A program made the position numbers and the translations under genes. From Candidatus Gastranaerophilales bacterium (lineage in GTDB: Bacteria > Cyanobacteriota > Vampirovibrionia > Gastranaerophilales > Gastranaerophilaceae): a stretch of 56,424 bases of DNA. Location of the stretch: positions 1 to 56,424 of the forward strand of contig CALUSW010000004.1 of the NCBI GenBank assembly GCA_944323535.1, read 5' to 3'. This document shows, piece after piece, positions 1-8,374 of this stretch. Below the pieces are notes generated by a model. The model was not told the DNA's origin, did no database searches, and was given only the letters and a program-made list of their open reading frames with translations. Position 1 is the stretch's first letter. Each line of letters starts with the position of its first letter.

Positions 1-7
1 AAATTTA

Positions 8-400
8 TGGAGACGGAGAGATTCGAACTCTCGTCCGGAATGGGATATAAACCTGCATCTACGAGTGTAGGTTTGTTATTTTAGATAATATTACGGCACA
101 GACCTTTCCTTAAATATTATCATAGCAGTTTTAACTGATACGCAGTTTGAAAGCGAAAACTTAGTCCGGCTGCTTTCATTACCGGAGTGCAGCTTGCATA
201 CCTGCGTCATATCAAACGGCAAGCTGGTCTGATATAACGGCTGAACTGCTACTAAGCAGCAAGAGCTCTAACTCTTGAAAAATCAGCTTTTACTACATTG
301 TTTGTAGCGTTTGTTTTAATTTGCTCGTTGATAACTCAGAACAGCGCTGAGACCCGCAGCCTGATTACATCAATCCACCCGTCAAATCCAAAACGTCCCC
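8..400 (-). ncRNA. ssrA: tmRNA (one-piece ssrA)
   Basis: Transfer-messenger RNA, which rescues stalled ribosomes and tags the nascent peptide for proteolysis. On the minus strand the 5' end (GGGGACGTTTTGGATTTGAC, from 400) is the canonical tmRNA start and the 3' end carries a T-arm with GTTCGAATC. The 5' GGGGACG pairs with 3' CGTCTCC to close the acceptor stem. The 3' CCA is not encoded: after the discriminator A (position 8) the sequence reads TAAA. The tag frame runs from GCT at 308 to TAG at 252 and reads ATNNVVKADFSRVRALAA, ending in the usual ALAA degron. The order is not permuted. Identity is certain; the exact ends rest on the acceptor-stem pairing. Confidence 0.97.
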
Positions 401-466
401 ATATTTAATTTTCAATGTTCGTTATTTTAATTATTACATATATTAAATATTTTTCAATATTCAAAT

Positions 467-1486
467 TTACATCAAGCCGCTTTTTTGCAGCCTTTTTATT
501 TTTGCATCTTCTGTATCAACATTTAAAATATTGTTTAATATATTTGATTTTAATAATTTGTTAAAATAATCTGAATTTTCAAGCTTTACGCCTGTTTTTT
601 TCATTGCCCTGAAAAATTTTAAGGCAATATCATCTGAATATTTTTTACTTGTTTCTTTTATTTCTTCTGGCAAATCGGAAGATGAGAACAAAATCCCGAA
701 TTCTCCATCTAAAAGTGAATACAATACATTTCCGTATTGCGTATGCCCTGAAGAAATTCTATCATTTATATCAACAAAATTTATGCTCTTTTTTTCATTA
801 TCAATCATAAAATTATATGGATTACAGCAATCTATCTGATAACCCTGTTTTGTTATATAAGATATATCTTGTATACATTTATCAAAACTTTCCTGCGGGA
901 ATTTTGAGAGAATTTCCAGCGATTTTAAGTGTTTTTTTATGTTAAATTCATCAAGATTATTTGAATCGCCATATGAAATTCCGTGCGAAATTCCGCTTTG
1001 TCTTTTTAAGATAAAATACTGAGAAACAAATTTTTCACCATTTGGAACTTCAACTTTAGCAATAACTTGTCCGACATTTAACGCAGGACATATATCTTCA
1101 AGCGGAATAATTCCTTTTGGATTTCCGTCCGAAGGAATTAAATTGCTTCGTTTAAATTCTTTAATTACCCATTTGTCACAATCAGGAATTGAATATGTTA
1201 TTCCTTCAAATCCTGAACCAAGAATTTCACCTGTTTTTTCAACAATTTCTCTTGCTTTTGAGAGAAAATCAGTTTCATTTGACCATTTGACAAAATCAAC
1301 GAGAGTGTTATCAATATTATCTGATTTAAAAGAAACATTCCGGTTAAAAGAATCTCTGCATAATTGTGCAGGTATAGTTTTAATTCCATCTGTATGTTTA
1401 CTTAATAAATTGCTTTTATAAGAATGCTCTACAGAAGAATGATTATTTTTTTTATTTGCAAAAAAATAATAGTTATTTATTTTCAT
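467..1486 (-). CDS. divergent protein-kinase-like protein
   Basis: 339 residues, no close family recognised. A kinase-like fold is suggested by a glycine-rich loop (GSGFEG, about 90-95), a candidate ATP-binding lysine in VIKEF (K109), a catalytic-loop-like stretch with D219 and N222/N225 (NPYNFM), and a DFG-like VDIND with D239. This order matches protein kinases and aminoglycoside-phosphotransferase relatives, but the HRD motif is not classical, so activity is unproven. The first 60 residues are polar and low in complexity and contain NVSFK, resembling TVSFSG in the RelA/SpoT-fold protein at 28305-29840. It is transcribed divergently from the GH57 gene and ends 66 bp before the tmRNA. No signal peptide is seen. 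The kinase-like call is inference from motif order. Confidence 0.55.
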   Translation of the reverse strand: MKINNYYFFANKKNNHSSVEHSYKSNLLSKHTDGIKTIPAQLCRDSFNRNVSFKSDNIDNTLVDFVKWSNETDFLSKAREIVEKTGEILGSGFEGITYSIPDCDKWVIKEFKRSNLIPSDGNPKGIIPLEDICPALNVGQVIAKVEVPNGEKFVSQYFILKRQSGISHGISYGDSNNLDEFNIKKHLKSLEILSKFPQESFDKCIQDISYITKQGYQIDCCNPYNFMIDNEKKSINFVDINDRISSGHTQYGNVLYSLLDGEFGILFSSSDLPEEIKETSKKYSDDIALKFFRAMKKTGVKLENSDYFNKLLKSNILNNILNVDTEDAKIKRLQKSGLM

Positions 1487-1575
1487 AATTTATCAACTTT
1501 CATATTCGATATTAAAAAAGGAAAATAAATAAATTTGACAAATAGTAAAATTATTCATAATTTTTGTAAACAATA

Positions 1576-1595
1576 CTATAGAATTAGTTCTATAG
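1576..1595. promoter_or_regulatory. perfect 8-bp dyad in the divergent promoter region
   Basis: CTATAGAA-TTAG-TTCTATAG is a perfect inverted repeat between the divergently transcribed kinase-like gene and the GH57 gene, 63 bp upstream of the GH57 start. It has no terminator context for a plus-strand transcript because nothing on that strand ends before it. It is better read as a candidate operator; the cognate regulator is unknown. Confidence 0.3.
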
Positions 1596-1657
1596 GGTTA
1601 TATTTTTTTTAAGTTTATGCTATAACAACAATGTAATTTAGAAAATCGGAGGAAAAT

Positions 1658-3379
1658 ATGACAGTAGGTTCATTTGTATTTATGTTACATTCACACCTTC
1701 CATATTACAGAAAAGCCGGTATGTGGCCGTTTGGTGAAGAAAATTTGTATGAATGTATGGCAGAAACTTACGTTCCGCTGCTTAATGCAATATCTGAATT
1801 GTATGAAGAAGAAGGTATAAAGGCAAAATTGACGGTCGGAATTACTCCGATTCTTGCTGAACAGCTTAACGATGAACACCTTAAAAACGGATTTGTAGAA
1901 TATCTTGATTCAAGAATAACTGCAGTTTCAAAAGATTTGGAAAGATATCCCGATCCAAAGGTTGAACATTCGCAACATTTAAAATATCTTGCAAAATATT
2001 ACTTTGATTGGTTCAACCATATAAAAGATTCTTTTGTAAATAAATATAATAAAGACTTAATCAGTGCTTTCAAAAAATATCAGGATTTAGGATGTATAGA
2101 AATTACAACATCAGGTGCTACTCACGGTTTTTCACCGCTTTTGGCAACTGATTCAAACCTAAATGCACAATTTAAGGTAGGCTCAGATACTACAAAAAGA
2201 CTTTTCGGGAAAAAAGCGAAAGGTGCCTGGCTGCCTGAATGTGCATATAGACAAGGATATGAATATACAGGAAAAGACGGTCAGAAGAAATGGCGTCCCG
2301 CTATAGAAGTAATTCTACAGAATAATGATATCGAATATTTCTTTACAGAATCCCATGTAATTGAAGGCGGCAATTCAGTAGGAAACAGACGTGTTGTAGG
2401 CATATATGGCAACATTGAGTATATTCCGCTTCCACAAAGAGAAGCAACCGGATATGATACTTATTCTGCATACTGGCTTCCCGATGCACAGGTTGCCGTT
2501 ATGGGACGTAATGACAGAGCAGGTTTTCAGGTTTGGTCGGCGGCTGACGGATATCCCGGTGACGGATGTTACCGTGAATTCCATAAAAAAGACGATAAAT
2601 CAGGTATGAATTATTGGAGAATAACATCTCCGACCACGGATTTGGGTGATAAAATGCTTTATGATCCGGTACTTGCTATGAATCAGGTTAATTCAAATTC
2701 AGACCACTATACAACACTTTTATATCATTTATTAAATGACTATAAAAAAGCAACCGGCAAAGAAGGTTTAATCATGGTATCTTTTGATACAGAATTATAC
2801 GGACACTGGTGGTTTGAAGGTGTTGAATTTATTAAGCAGGTTATCAGAAAACTCAATAATTTTATTCCTGAAATAGAAAGAATGACTGCAGGTGAATATT
2901 TAGAAAAACATCCTCCTGTCGATACTATTCAAATTCCTGAAAGTTCCTGGGGACAGGGCGGTCATTTCTATGTATGGATGAATCATCTTACTGAATGGAT
3001 GTGGCCAATTATTCATGGCTGTGAAAAGAGAATAGTAGATATTGTTTCTAATTATGAGAAAATTCCCGAGGATAAACTTCTTCACAGGGCATTAAATCAA
3101 TTGGCAAGAGAAAATCTTTTGCTTCAAAGTTCTGATTGGCCGTTTTTAATTACTACATGGCAGGCTAAAGATTATGCAACGGACAGATTTATGGAACATG
3201 TTGAAAGATTTGAAAAAATAGCCGATATGATAGAAGCAGGTAATATCAATGATGAAGAATTAAAGAAAATTGAATCAATTGATAATTGCTTCCCTGTAAT
3301 TGATTACAGAGTATATCTTCCTATTGAAGAAGGAAAGATACCGCAGCAGGAAGCAAAACTTGCACCATTGTATCAATAA
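1658..3379 (+). CDS. GH57 1,4-alpha-glucan branching enzyme
   Basis: 573 residues, glycoside hydrolase family 57. It would form alpha-1,6 branches in glycogen, acting in the cytoplasm (no signal peptide). The N-terminal metal/substrate histidine motif is HSHLPY (H11, H13). The nucleophile motif WLPECAY places Glu at about 194, and the acid/base motif SFDTELYGHWW places Asp at about 377, both in the order and spacing of GH57 branching enzymes. It starts after a strong AGGAGG site at 1648-1655. The C-terminal part, with two acidic helical stretches, matches the branching-enzyme subfamily more than 4-alpha-glucanotransferases. A glycogen synthase lies at 19934-22603, so the two likely work in one storage pathway although unlinked. 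Subfamily assignment is fairly sure. Confidence 0.9.
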   Translation: MTVGSFVFMLHSHLPYYRKAGMWPFGEENLYECMAETYVPLLNAISELYEEEGIKAKLTVGITPILAEQLNDEHLKNGFVEYLDSRITAVSKDLERYPDPKVEHSQHLKYLAKYYFDWFNHIKDSFVNKYNKDLISAFKKYQDLGCIEITTSGATHGFSPLLATDSNLNAQFKVGSDTTKRLFGKKAKGAWLPECAYRQGYEYTGKDGQKKWRPAIEVILQNNDIEYFFTESHVIEGGNSVGNRRVVGIYGNIEYIPLPQREATGYDTYSAYWLPDAQVAVMGRNDRAGFQVWSAADGYPGDGCYREFHKKDDKSGMNYWRITSPTTDLGDKMLYDPVLAMNQVNSNSDHYTTLLYHLLNDYKKATGKEGLIMVSFDTELYGHWWFEGVEFIKQVIRKLNNFIPEIERMTAGEYLEKHPPVDTIQIPESSWGQGGHFYVWMNHLTEWMWPIIHGCEKRIVDIVSNYEKIPEDKLLHRALNQLARENLLLQSSDWPFLITTWQAKDYATDRFMEHVERFEKIADMIEAGNINDEELKKIESIDNCFPVIDYRVYLPIEEGKIPQQEAKLAPLYQ

Positions 3380-3400
3380 TAAATAGAACTATAGTTAAAT

Positions 3401-3429
3401 AAAAAGCGGTAGTTTTTCTACCGCTTTTT
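3401..3429. terminator. bidirectional rho-independent terminator
   Basis: AAAAAGCGGTAG-TTTTT-CTACCGCTTTTT is a perfect 12-bp stem with a 5-nt loop, A-run before and T-run after, between the convergent GH57 gene (plus) and the first VWA gene (minus). It can serve both strands. Confidence 0.9.
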
Positions 3430-3434
3430 ATTAT

Positions 3435-4169
3435 TTATTGATTTAAAATTACGCCCTGTACTTCTTTTTGAAGATTCAAGGAATCTTGCAAACTATTCTT
3501 TAGTTCTGCTGCGGTATTAGCATTATAAAATCTCCCCGAAGTAACCAGAGCAACACATTTTAACTGGTTATTTGCATCCATATCACCGACGGCAAGGGCA
3601 ATAACGTCGATTCTTATATCTTCTCTTATTTTCATAAGTTCAATTACAAAGTCACAAGGGCTTTCATCACAGTTCTCGCCGCCGTCGCTTATCAATATTA
3701 TCCTTTTTTTAGTTGTTGTATCATTAAAATCAAAAAATACTGCTTGTTTTAACGAATATGTTATAGGAGTCCAGCCGACTGCATTAATTGAATTTAATCT
3801 TGAATATATATTTACGGTATTATTTTGCTGAATAGGGGAAACGAGCTGAGAGGCTGTGCAGCTTTGTTTAGGCGTAAATCCTGTTCTGTGTCCGTATACT
3901 CTAAGACCTACCGGAGTATTCGGAGGTATTAACTGCAAGGTTTCTTTCATTGTTGACAGCGCTATATCCAGTTTCGTGCGACCGCCTAATCTTTCATTCA
4001 TACTGTTTGAAAAGTCAACAATAAAAAGTATCTTTTCACTTGAATTATCGTCCGTACGAGGCTCAAACTTATAATTATTTGGGGTCGAATAAGTATAGTT
4101 TGGCTCAGAATATGAATTATCGCCTGAAAGAATGATAAAAAATAACAAAAATATAAAAATCTTTTTCAT
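3435..4169 (-). CDS. secreted VWA-domain protein (copy 1)
   Basis: 244 residues: an N-terminal signal peptide (about 1-21, ending near NSYS) and then one von Willebrand factor A domain. The metal-ion-dependent adhesion site is DFSNS (D52, S54, S56), followed by a conserved ISDGGENC..PC segment that carries a probable disulfide pair. VWA domains bind protein partners through a coordinated divalent metal, so a periplasmic or surface role is likely. It is the last of three tandem paralogues reading right to left, 65 bp after copy 2. The C-terminus is short, with no visible anchor. The partner and role are unknown. Confidence 0.8.
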   Translation of the reverse strand: MKKIFIFLLFFIILSGDNSYSEPNYTYSTPNNYKFEPRTDDNSSEKILFIVDFSNSMNERLGGRTKLDIALSTMKETLQLIPPNTPVGLRVYGHRTGFTPKQSCTASQLVSPIQQNNTVNIYSRLNSINAVGWTPITYSLKQAVFFDFNDTTTKKRIILISDGGENCDESPCDFVIELMKIREDIRIDVIALAVGDMDANNQLKCVALVTSGRFYNANTAAELKNSLQDSLNLQKEVQGVILNQ

Positions 4170-4234
4170 ATTACACCCGTAAACTGTATTTATACTAACA
4201 AAAATTCAAAATAATGTCATTAGCCTGTTGAGGA

Positions 4235-5092
4235 TTAATTTAAAAACTCATAAGAGTAATTTTTAAAAATAATACCGGACGATTGTTTCTTGATTTCAGG
4301 ATTAGATTTTTGCTCAGGCTTATTATCGGGATAATTAATTTCAAGCGCATTCTTTAAATTAATTTTTAATTCATCCGGATTGTTTGCATTATAAAGTTTA
4401 CCGTTAGTATAACCTGCTATGCAGGAAAGTTCCGAATATGCATTTTTATTTATAGAAACACCTATAATATCGATCTTTATATCATTTCGTGTCTGCATAA
4501 GATTTCTAATAAATTTACAGGGATCATCTCCGCAATTTTCGTTACCGTCAGTAACCAATATGATATGTTTTAATTGTACAGCCGGGGTAAAATCATTCTT
4601 AACAGCTTGTCTTAGAGAATAGCCGATAGGGCTTGCCCCAAAAGGAGTATATTCTGAAAATTTATTGATAATATTGCGCGTATTATTTTTTGCTATAGGT
4701 AAAACTAATTTTGAGGAAAGACATCTTTTTTCTTCATCTGACAATTGATTATTCTGAAAAGCAAAATCGCTGCTATTATCTATACCAAAAAGTCTTAAGC
4801 CTATTTTTGTATTATCATCAATAGTTGTTATTACGCTGATTATAGCATCAGTTGCAAGAAAAAATCTTTTAGTATAGCCGATACTATTATTCATACTTTT
4901 TGAATAGTCAAATATTATAAGTATTTCTTTATCTGAAGACAATATATTATTTTTTTTAGTTATTTCTTTTGCTTCACTTACATCACGCAAATTATATTTA
5001 TTACCTGTAAAATTTTCATATGAAAAAGCTTTTGCATAACAAGCGGATATTATAATAAAAGAAATTAATAGCAATAAATGTATTCTCTGCAA
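4235..5092 (-). CDS. VWA-domain probable lipoprotein (copy 2)
   Basis: 285 residues. The signal sequence ends in ISAC, a fair lipobox with Cys at 18, so this copy may be lipid-anchored, unlike copies 1 and 3. The MIDAS motif is DYSKS (D62, S64, S66), and the VTDGNENCGDDPC segment matches the paralogues. About 40 extra residues lie between the signal and the domain, and the C-terminal tail is Lys/Pro/Asn-rich. It lies 19 bp after copy 3 and 65 bp before copy 1, so the three probably form one operon. VWA assignment is sure; lipoprotein status is inferred from the motif alone. Confidence 0.8.
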   Translation of the reverse strand: MQRIHLLLLISFIIISACYAKAFSYENFTGNKYNLRDVSEAKEITKKNNILSSDKEILIIFDYSKSMNNSIGYTKRFFLATDAIISVITTIDDNTKIGLRLFGIDNSSDFAFQNNQLSDEEKRCLSSKLVLPIAKNNTRNIINKFSEYTPFGASPIGYSLRQAVKNDFTPAVQLKHIILVTDGNENCGDDPCKFIRNLMQTRNDIKIDIIGVSINKNAYSELSCIAGYTNGKLYNANNPDELKINLKNALEINYPDNKPEQKSNPEIKKQSSGIIFKNYSYEFLN

Positions 5093-5111
5093 AATTCACC
5101 TCTTTTCATTG

Positions 5112-5885
5112 CTAACTTGATGTTTCAATAAGATAATTTTTATATTTTATTTGCTGTCTGGAAGGAATATAATTATCAGGATTTTTTTGCTGAACCGGCA
5201 CAGGATACTGCCGGATGTTGTTTAATGAAGGTTTATTGTTCATAACACTGGAAAAAGCATTGTCAAACTCACTGTCATCGTTTACAGTAATTATTCTTCC
5301 CCCGGTATTTTCCGTAAGACATTTCAAAAGATTGTAATCATTTTGATTAACAGTTATTGCAATAACATCAATTTTTATATCATTACGTTTTAACATTATA
5401 TTTTTTATATAAGAGCAAGGGTCTGCATCACAGCTTTCAGCTCCATCCGTGATTAAAATAATATGTTTTGGGTACGCATTAATATCAAAATCATAATCAA
5501 CAGCGGTTTTTAAAGTATATGTCAAAGGAGTTATACCCATTGGGAAAATTGTATCTAAGTTTTTATTAATATTTTCAATATTATAAGCCGAGATAGGAAC
5601 TACTAATTTTGTTGCTTTACACATATAATCAGGATTAATAAAAAAAGACATAATGGCAGAGTCAATAGTAATACCAATAATTCTTAATCCGACTTGTTTT
5701 TGAGAATCAATTTTTGATAATTGATTTTTTGCAGCATTTATTGCTGCAATATACTTTTGAGTTGAACCAAAAGGCTCAAGCATGCTGACTGAAGCATCAA
5801 ATATAATTAATGTTTGTTCCGAGGCAAGTGCCTTATTACACATTATTACGTATAGTATTAAAAAAAAGCAAAATATTTTTTTCAT
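5112..5885 (-). CDS. secreted VWA-domain protein (copy 3)
   Basis: 257 residues: signal peptide of about 21 residues (ending NKALA), then a VWA domain that begins almost at once with MIDAS DASVS (D30, S32, S34) and carries ITDGAESCDADPC. The tail after the domain is Pro/Gln-rich (PVPVQQKNPD) and may be extended. It is the first of three tandem VWA genes, and the strong terminator at 5910-5940 separates it from the small gene upstream, so it needs its own promoter or read-through. The trio probably arose by local duplication. Binding partners are unknown. Confidence 0.8.
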   Translation of the reverse strand: MKKIFCFFLILYVIMCNKALASEQTLIIFDASVSMLEPFGSTQKYIAAINAAKNQLSKIDSQKQVGLRIIGITIDSAIMSFFINPDYMCKATKLVVPISAYNIENINKNLDTIFPMGITPLTYTLKTAVDYDFDINAYPKHIILITDGAESCDADPCSYIKNIMLKRNDIKIDVIAITVNQNDYNLLKCLTENTGGRIITVNDDSEFDNAFSSVMNNKPSLNNIRQYPVPVQQKNPDNYIPSRQQIKYKNYLIETSS

Positions 5886-5909
5886 TCTAATAAATAGTTT
5901 ATCAGAAAA

Positions 5910-5940
5910 TTAAAAAAGGAACTAATTGTTCCTTTTTTAA
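5910..5940 (-). terminator. rho-independent terminator overlapping the stop of the 54-residue gene
   Basis: TTAAAAAAGGAAC-TAATT-GTTCCTTTTTTAA is a perfect 13-bp inverted repeat with a 5-nt loop. Its outer arm includes the TAA stop codon (5937-5939) of the small gene. For a minus-strand transcript it has the A-stem-T layout of an intrinsic terminator; the symmetry would let it work in both directions. Confidence 0.85.
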
Positions 5941-6101
5941 CAGCCTATTCCAAGCATTTTTTTATACCAGCTAAAAGTTTCTATATCGCAACCATTAAAA
6001 GTAGCCTTTAAAGCCTGTTTTTTCAAGTACTTTTCAAATTCTTCAGTAAATTTTGATGTTATTGTATTACTTTTAGATAGGTCTGTTGCAATATTTGACA
6101 T
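5937..6101 (-). CDS. 54-residue protein of unknown function
   Basis: Small open frame from ATG at 6101 to TAA at 5937. It begins 10 bases after an AGGAGG ribosome site (6109-6114) and ends inside a strong terminator, so a discrete expressed unit is likely. The protein starts MSNIATDLSKSNTITSKF, has a charged helical centre (EEFEKYLKKQALK), two Cys, an aromatic WYKK segment and the C-terminus GIGC. It has no signal peptide or membrane segment. The upstream 180 bp carry repeats and a GntR-like site. I do not recognise the family. It sits between the four-winged-helix regulator and the VWA genes, so it may be a target of that regulator (inference). Confidence 0.6.
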   Translation of the reverse strand: MSNIATDLSKSNTITSKFTEEFEKYLKKQALKATFNGCDIETFSWYKKMLGIGC

Positions 6102-6188
6102 AAGAAACCTCCTTTAATTTAGTACAGCCGTAAATATAATGATACACCCTACATATCTATTCTAACATTTTTTTACTTGATTTTCACG

Positions 6189-6196
6189 CTGTACAG
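6189..6196. promoter_or_regulatory. GntR-like palindrome upstream of the 54-residue gene
   Basis: CTGTACAG is an 8-bp perfect palindrome with the TGTACA core seen in many GntR-family operators. GTACAG recurs at 6122-6127, and a direct repeat TAAGGTA lies at 6197-6203 and 6211-6217. On the minus strand a weak promoter GTGAAA-17 nt-TAGAAT lies just downstream of the palindrome. The adjacent gene encodes a four-GntR-domain regulator. The operator role is inference. Confidence 0.35.
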
Positions 6197-6281
6197 TAAG
6201 GTACTTTCAATAAGGTAATATCTTACTTGTTTTAAGCACTGTAAAAAATAATTAACTTAATTGTTTTTTTTACTATTAAAA

Positions 6282-7421
6282 TTATATATAATCCGGATTA
6301 ATAGATAACCATTGATATTGCTGTCTTTCATTAGTCAAAGGTTTATCAACAACAAAAGTACCGCCGTATCTGCCGCGTCCGAAAGTAATATATCCGTCAT
6401 CGGCAATATTCATAAGTGCTTTTCGAATAGTATTTGTACTTACATTCAGCTTTTTTGACAACATCTGCATAGACGGAAGTTTGTCTCCCGGGTTATACTC
6501 TTTATTAATTAAAGAACGTATCATATCTTCAACTTTTTGATAATTATATACTACTGCATCTTCAGCTCTTGCAAAAATTGAACTCTCCTTAAATCCTGTG
6601 AAAGCAGGATTTAAAGGATTTCTGGCAAGAATACTTCCGTATCTGCCGCGTCTGGATATGATAATACCTTCTTTAACCATATTACTTATACTGTCATGAA
6701 CTGTTTTTACACTAACATTTAATTTTTTGGCAAGTTCTTCATGAGGAGGAATCTTATCTCCTATTTGAAAATTTTCTGCAAAATATAGCTTTAGCTCTTT
6801 TTCTATTTTATCAACAAGTGTATCAGCGGATATACTCTCAAACTGCAAATTTTCATCTTTGCTGACAACAGGAAAGCTTTTTAAAATCCAATTAGAATCA
6901 TTGCCCCTTAATTGTTTAGACTCAAGAACACCTTCCGAACACAAATACTCATATGCAAGCCTTGCAGTATTTTGTGAAATACCAATTTGTTCAGACATTT
7001 TTCTTGTTGAGGGAATATTTTTGCCGACTTTATAACCGCCATGCAGAATAACTTTTTTTATAGCTAATATTGCTTTTTCTCTTTTTGAGGTAGATTTCTT
7101 TATACCTGAAAATGGATTAGACATATTAGAAATCATTGTTCCGATTTTTTGTTTTGATTTTAAAAGTCCTTCATCTTCTACATATCTGATTGCGTTTTGT
7201 ACAGTTCCTATACTTACGCCCAGATAGCTTGATAATTCGGATTTGCCCGGCAATATGTCATTTTCTTTAATTGTTTTTTTTGATAAAGCCGATAATATCC
7301 AATTTGTAATCCATTTTTTTATTAGTGAATCTTTCGATTCAAAACTTTGCTCGAAATCAGGGATCTCGGACGGCATCTCATTTATTGTAATTTTTCTTTG
7401 TTTTAAGCTTGTATCGGACAT
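6282..7421 (-). CDS. transcriptional regulator with four GntR-type winged helices
   Basis: 379 residues containing four tandem GntR-type winged-helix domains and no visible effector-binding domain: about 33-98 (LPGKSELSSYLGVSIGTVQNAI), 112-181 (IPSTRKMSEQIGISQNTAR), 200-267 (IPPHEELAKKLNVSVKTVHDSI) and 293-358 (LPSMQMLSKKLNVSTNTIRKAL). Domains 3 and 4 end in a matching wing, RGRYGS and RGRYGG. Typical GntR proteins have one such domain plus a FadR, HutC, MocR or YtrA module. Four heads in one chain could contact a long, repeated operator. Dyad sites lie near its own start (7445-7460) and downstream (6189-6196). Start: ATG at 7421 after a GGAGGA site. Regulator call is sure; targets are unknown. 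Confidence 0.85.
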   Translation of the reverse strand: MSDTSLKQRKITINEMPSEIPDFEQSFESKDSLIKKWITNWILSALSKKTIKENDILPGKSELSSYLGVSIGTVQNAIRYVEDEGLLKSKQKIGTMISNMSNPFSGIKKSTSKREKAILAIKKVILHGGYKVGKNIPSTRKMSEQIGISQNTARLAYEYLCSEGVLESKQLRGNDSNWILKSFPVVSKDENLQFESISADTLVDKIEKELKLYFAENFQIGDKIPPHEELAKKLNVSVKTVHDSISNMVKEGIIISRRGRYGSILARNPLNPAFTGFKESSIFARAEDAVVYNYQKVEDMIRSLINKEYNPGDKLPSMQMLSKKLNVSTNTIRKALMNIADDGYITFGRGRYGGTFVVDKPLTNERQQYQWLSINPDYI

Positions 7422-7444
7422 AAATCCTCCAAATTAATATTTAG

Positions 7445-7460
7445 CAGATATATTTATCTG
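7445..7460. promoter_or_regulatory. dyad just upstream of the four-winged-helix regulator
   Basis: CAGATA-TATT-TATCTG is a perfect inverted repeat 24 bp before the regulator's start codon. Next to it TTATAA-N6-TTATAA (7469-7486) forms a second dyad that could hold the -10 box. The arrangement fits autoregulation by the adjacent protein. Only the symmetry is seen; the function is inferred. Confidence 0.35.
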
Positions 7461-7545
7461 ACATTTAATTATAAGTCGGATTATAAAATTTTTTGTTAAA
7501 ATTCAAATATAAATTAATATTTTGTTACTTTAAATAAAAAATTAT

Positions 7546-8214
7546 TTAAACTAACCCTTCTTTAATAGCCTTAACAGCCGCCTGTGTTCTGTCATCCACA
7601 ACAAGTTTTTGAATTATATTGCATACATGGGCTTTTGCTGTATGTTCGCTTATACATAAAAGCTTCGCAATGTCATTATTTGATTTTCCGTCAACGACCA
7701 ATTTTAAAACTTCATATTCTCTTTGAGTAAGATTAGCATGGGTATTTCTAAACATAGCTCTCGAAGTTTGTTTTTTAGGAACAATTTTATCAGATTTTTC
7801 GCGTAAAATGGGTACTATTTTAGGATCAAGCCACATTGCACCATTGTAGACACTTTTTACAATATATAGTAATAATTCTGTATTTACATCTTTAATAACG
7901 TATGCATATATACCCATAGCAAGGGCTTTTATAATCTCATTTTCATCATATCTGGAAGATAAAATAATTATTCTGGCCTTGCTATCATTTTCAGTAAGAG
8001 CCTTAATAACCTTCAAACCTGACATATCCGGCAGACCTAAATCAAGTAAAACTATATCAGGACTGTATTTCAAGGCTTTTTCAATTGCTTCTTTGCCGGT
8101 TTCAGCCTCTGCAATAACATTATAGCCGTCCGATTCATCGAATAATGTCTTTATTCCCACTCTAATGAGTTTGTGGTCTTCAACAAGAAGTATATTAATA
8201 GGCTTATATTCCAT
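7546..8214 (-). CDS. orphan NarL/FixJ-type response regulator
   Basis: 222 residues: receiver domain 1-120 with acidic pocket E12/D13, phospho-acceptor D58 (DIVLLD), Ser86/87 and K108 (YVIKD), then a linker and a LuxR-type helix-turn-helix from about 156 (LTQREYEVLKLV, SNNDIAKLLCISEHTAKAHV). It would bind DNA as a phospho-dependent dimer. No histidine kinase gene lies in the window, so its sensor is elsewhere or it is an orphan. The ATG at 8214 follows a GGAGGCAG site. The 235 bp upstream are very AT-rich and hold imperfect 24-bp direct repeats (8375-8447) that are candidate binding sites. Confidence 0.93.
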   Translation of the reverse strand: MEYKPINILLVEDHKLIRVGIKTLFDESDGYNVIAEAETGKEAIEKALKYSPDIVLLDLGLPDMSGLKVIKALTENDSKARIIILSSRYDENEIIKALAMGIYAYVIKDVNTELLLYIVKSVYNGAMWLDPKIVPILREKSDKIVPKKQTSRAMFRNTHANLTQREYEVLKLVVDGKSNNDIAKLLCISEHTAKAHVCNIIQKLVVDDRTQAAVKAIKEGLV

Positions 8215-8374
8215 ATCTGCCTCCCAATATATATTAATTTTAATTCTAAGTGAGTATATCCCTCGTTGTAATTGTTATAAGTACAATTAAATTTCAGACA
8301 AAAAAAATTTTTAAAATAAAAAATAAAATAAAAAAATTTTTAGAAAAAATCAAAAAATTTTTTACAGTTTTTAA

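Noticed and set aside
1143-1421. 92-codon frame on the plus strand inside the kinase-like gene
   Set aside because: Shadow of the minus-strand gene, which has a long, motif-bearing frame; no independent ribosome site.
8290-8370. Replication-origin-like A/T tract
   Set aside because: No DnaA boxes (TTATCCACA-type) or dnaA/dnaN nearby; it is simply an AT-rich upstream region.
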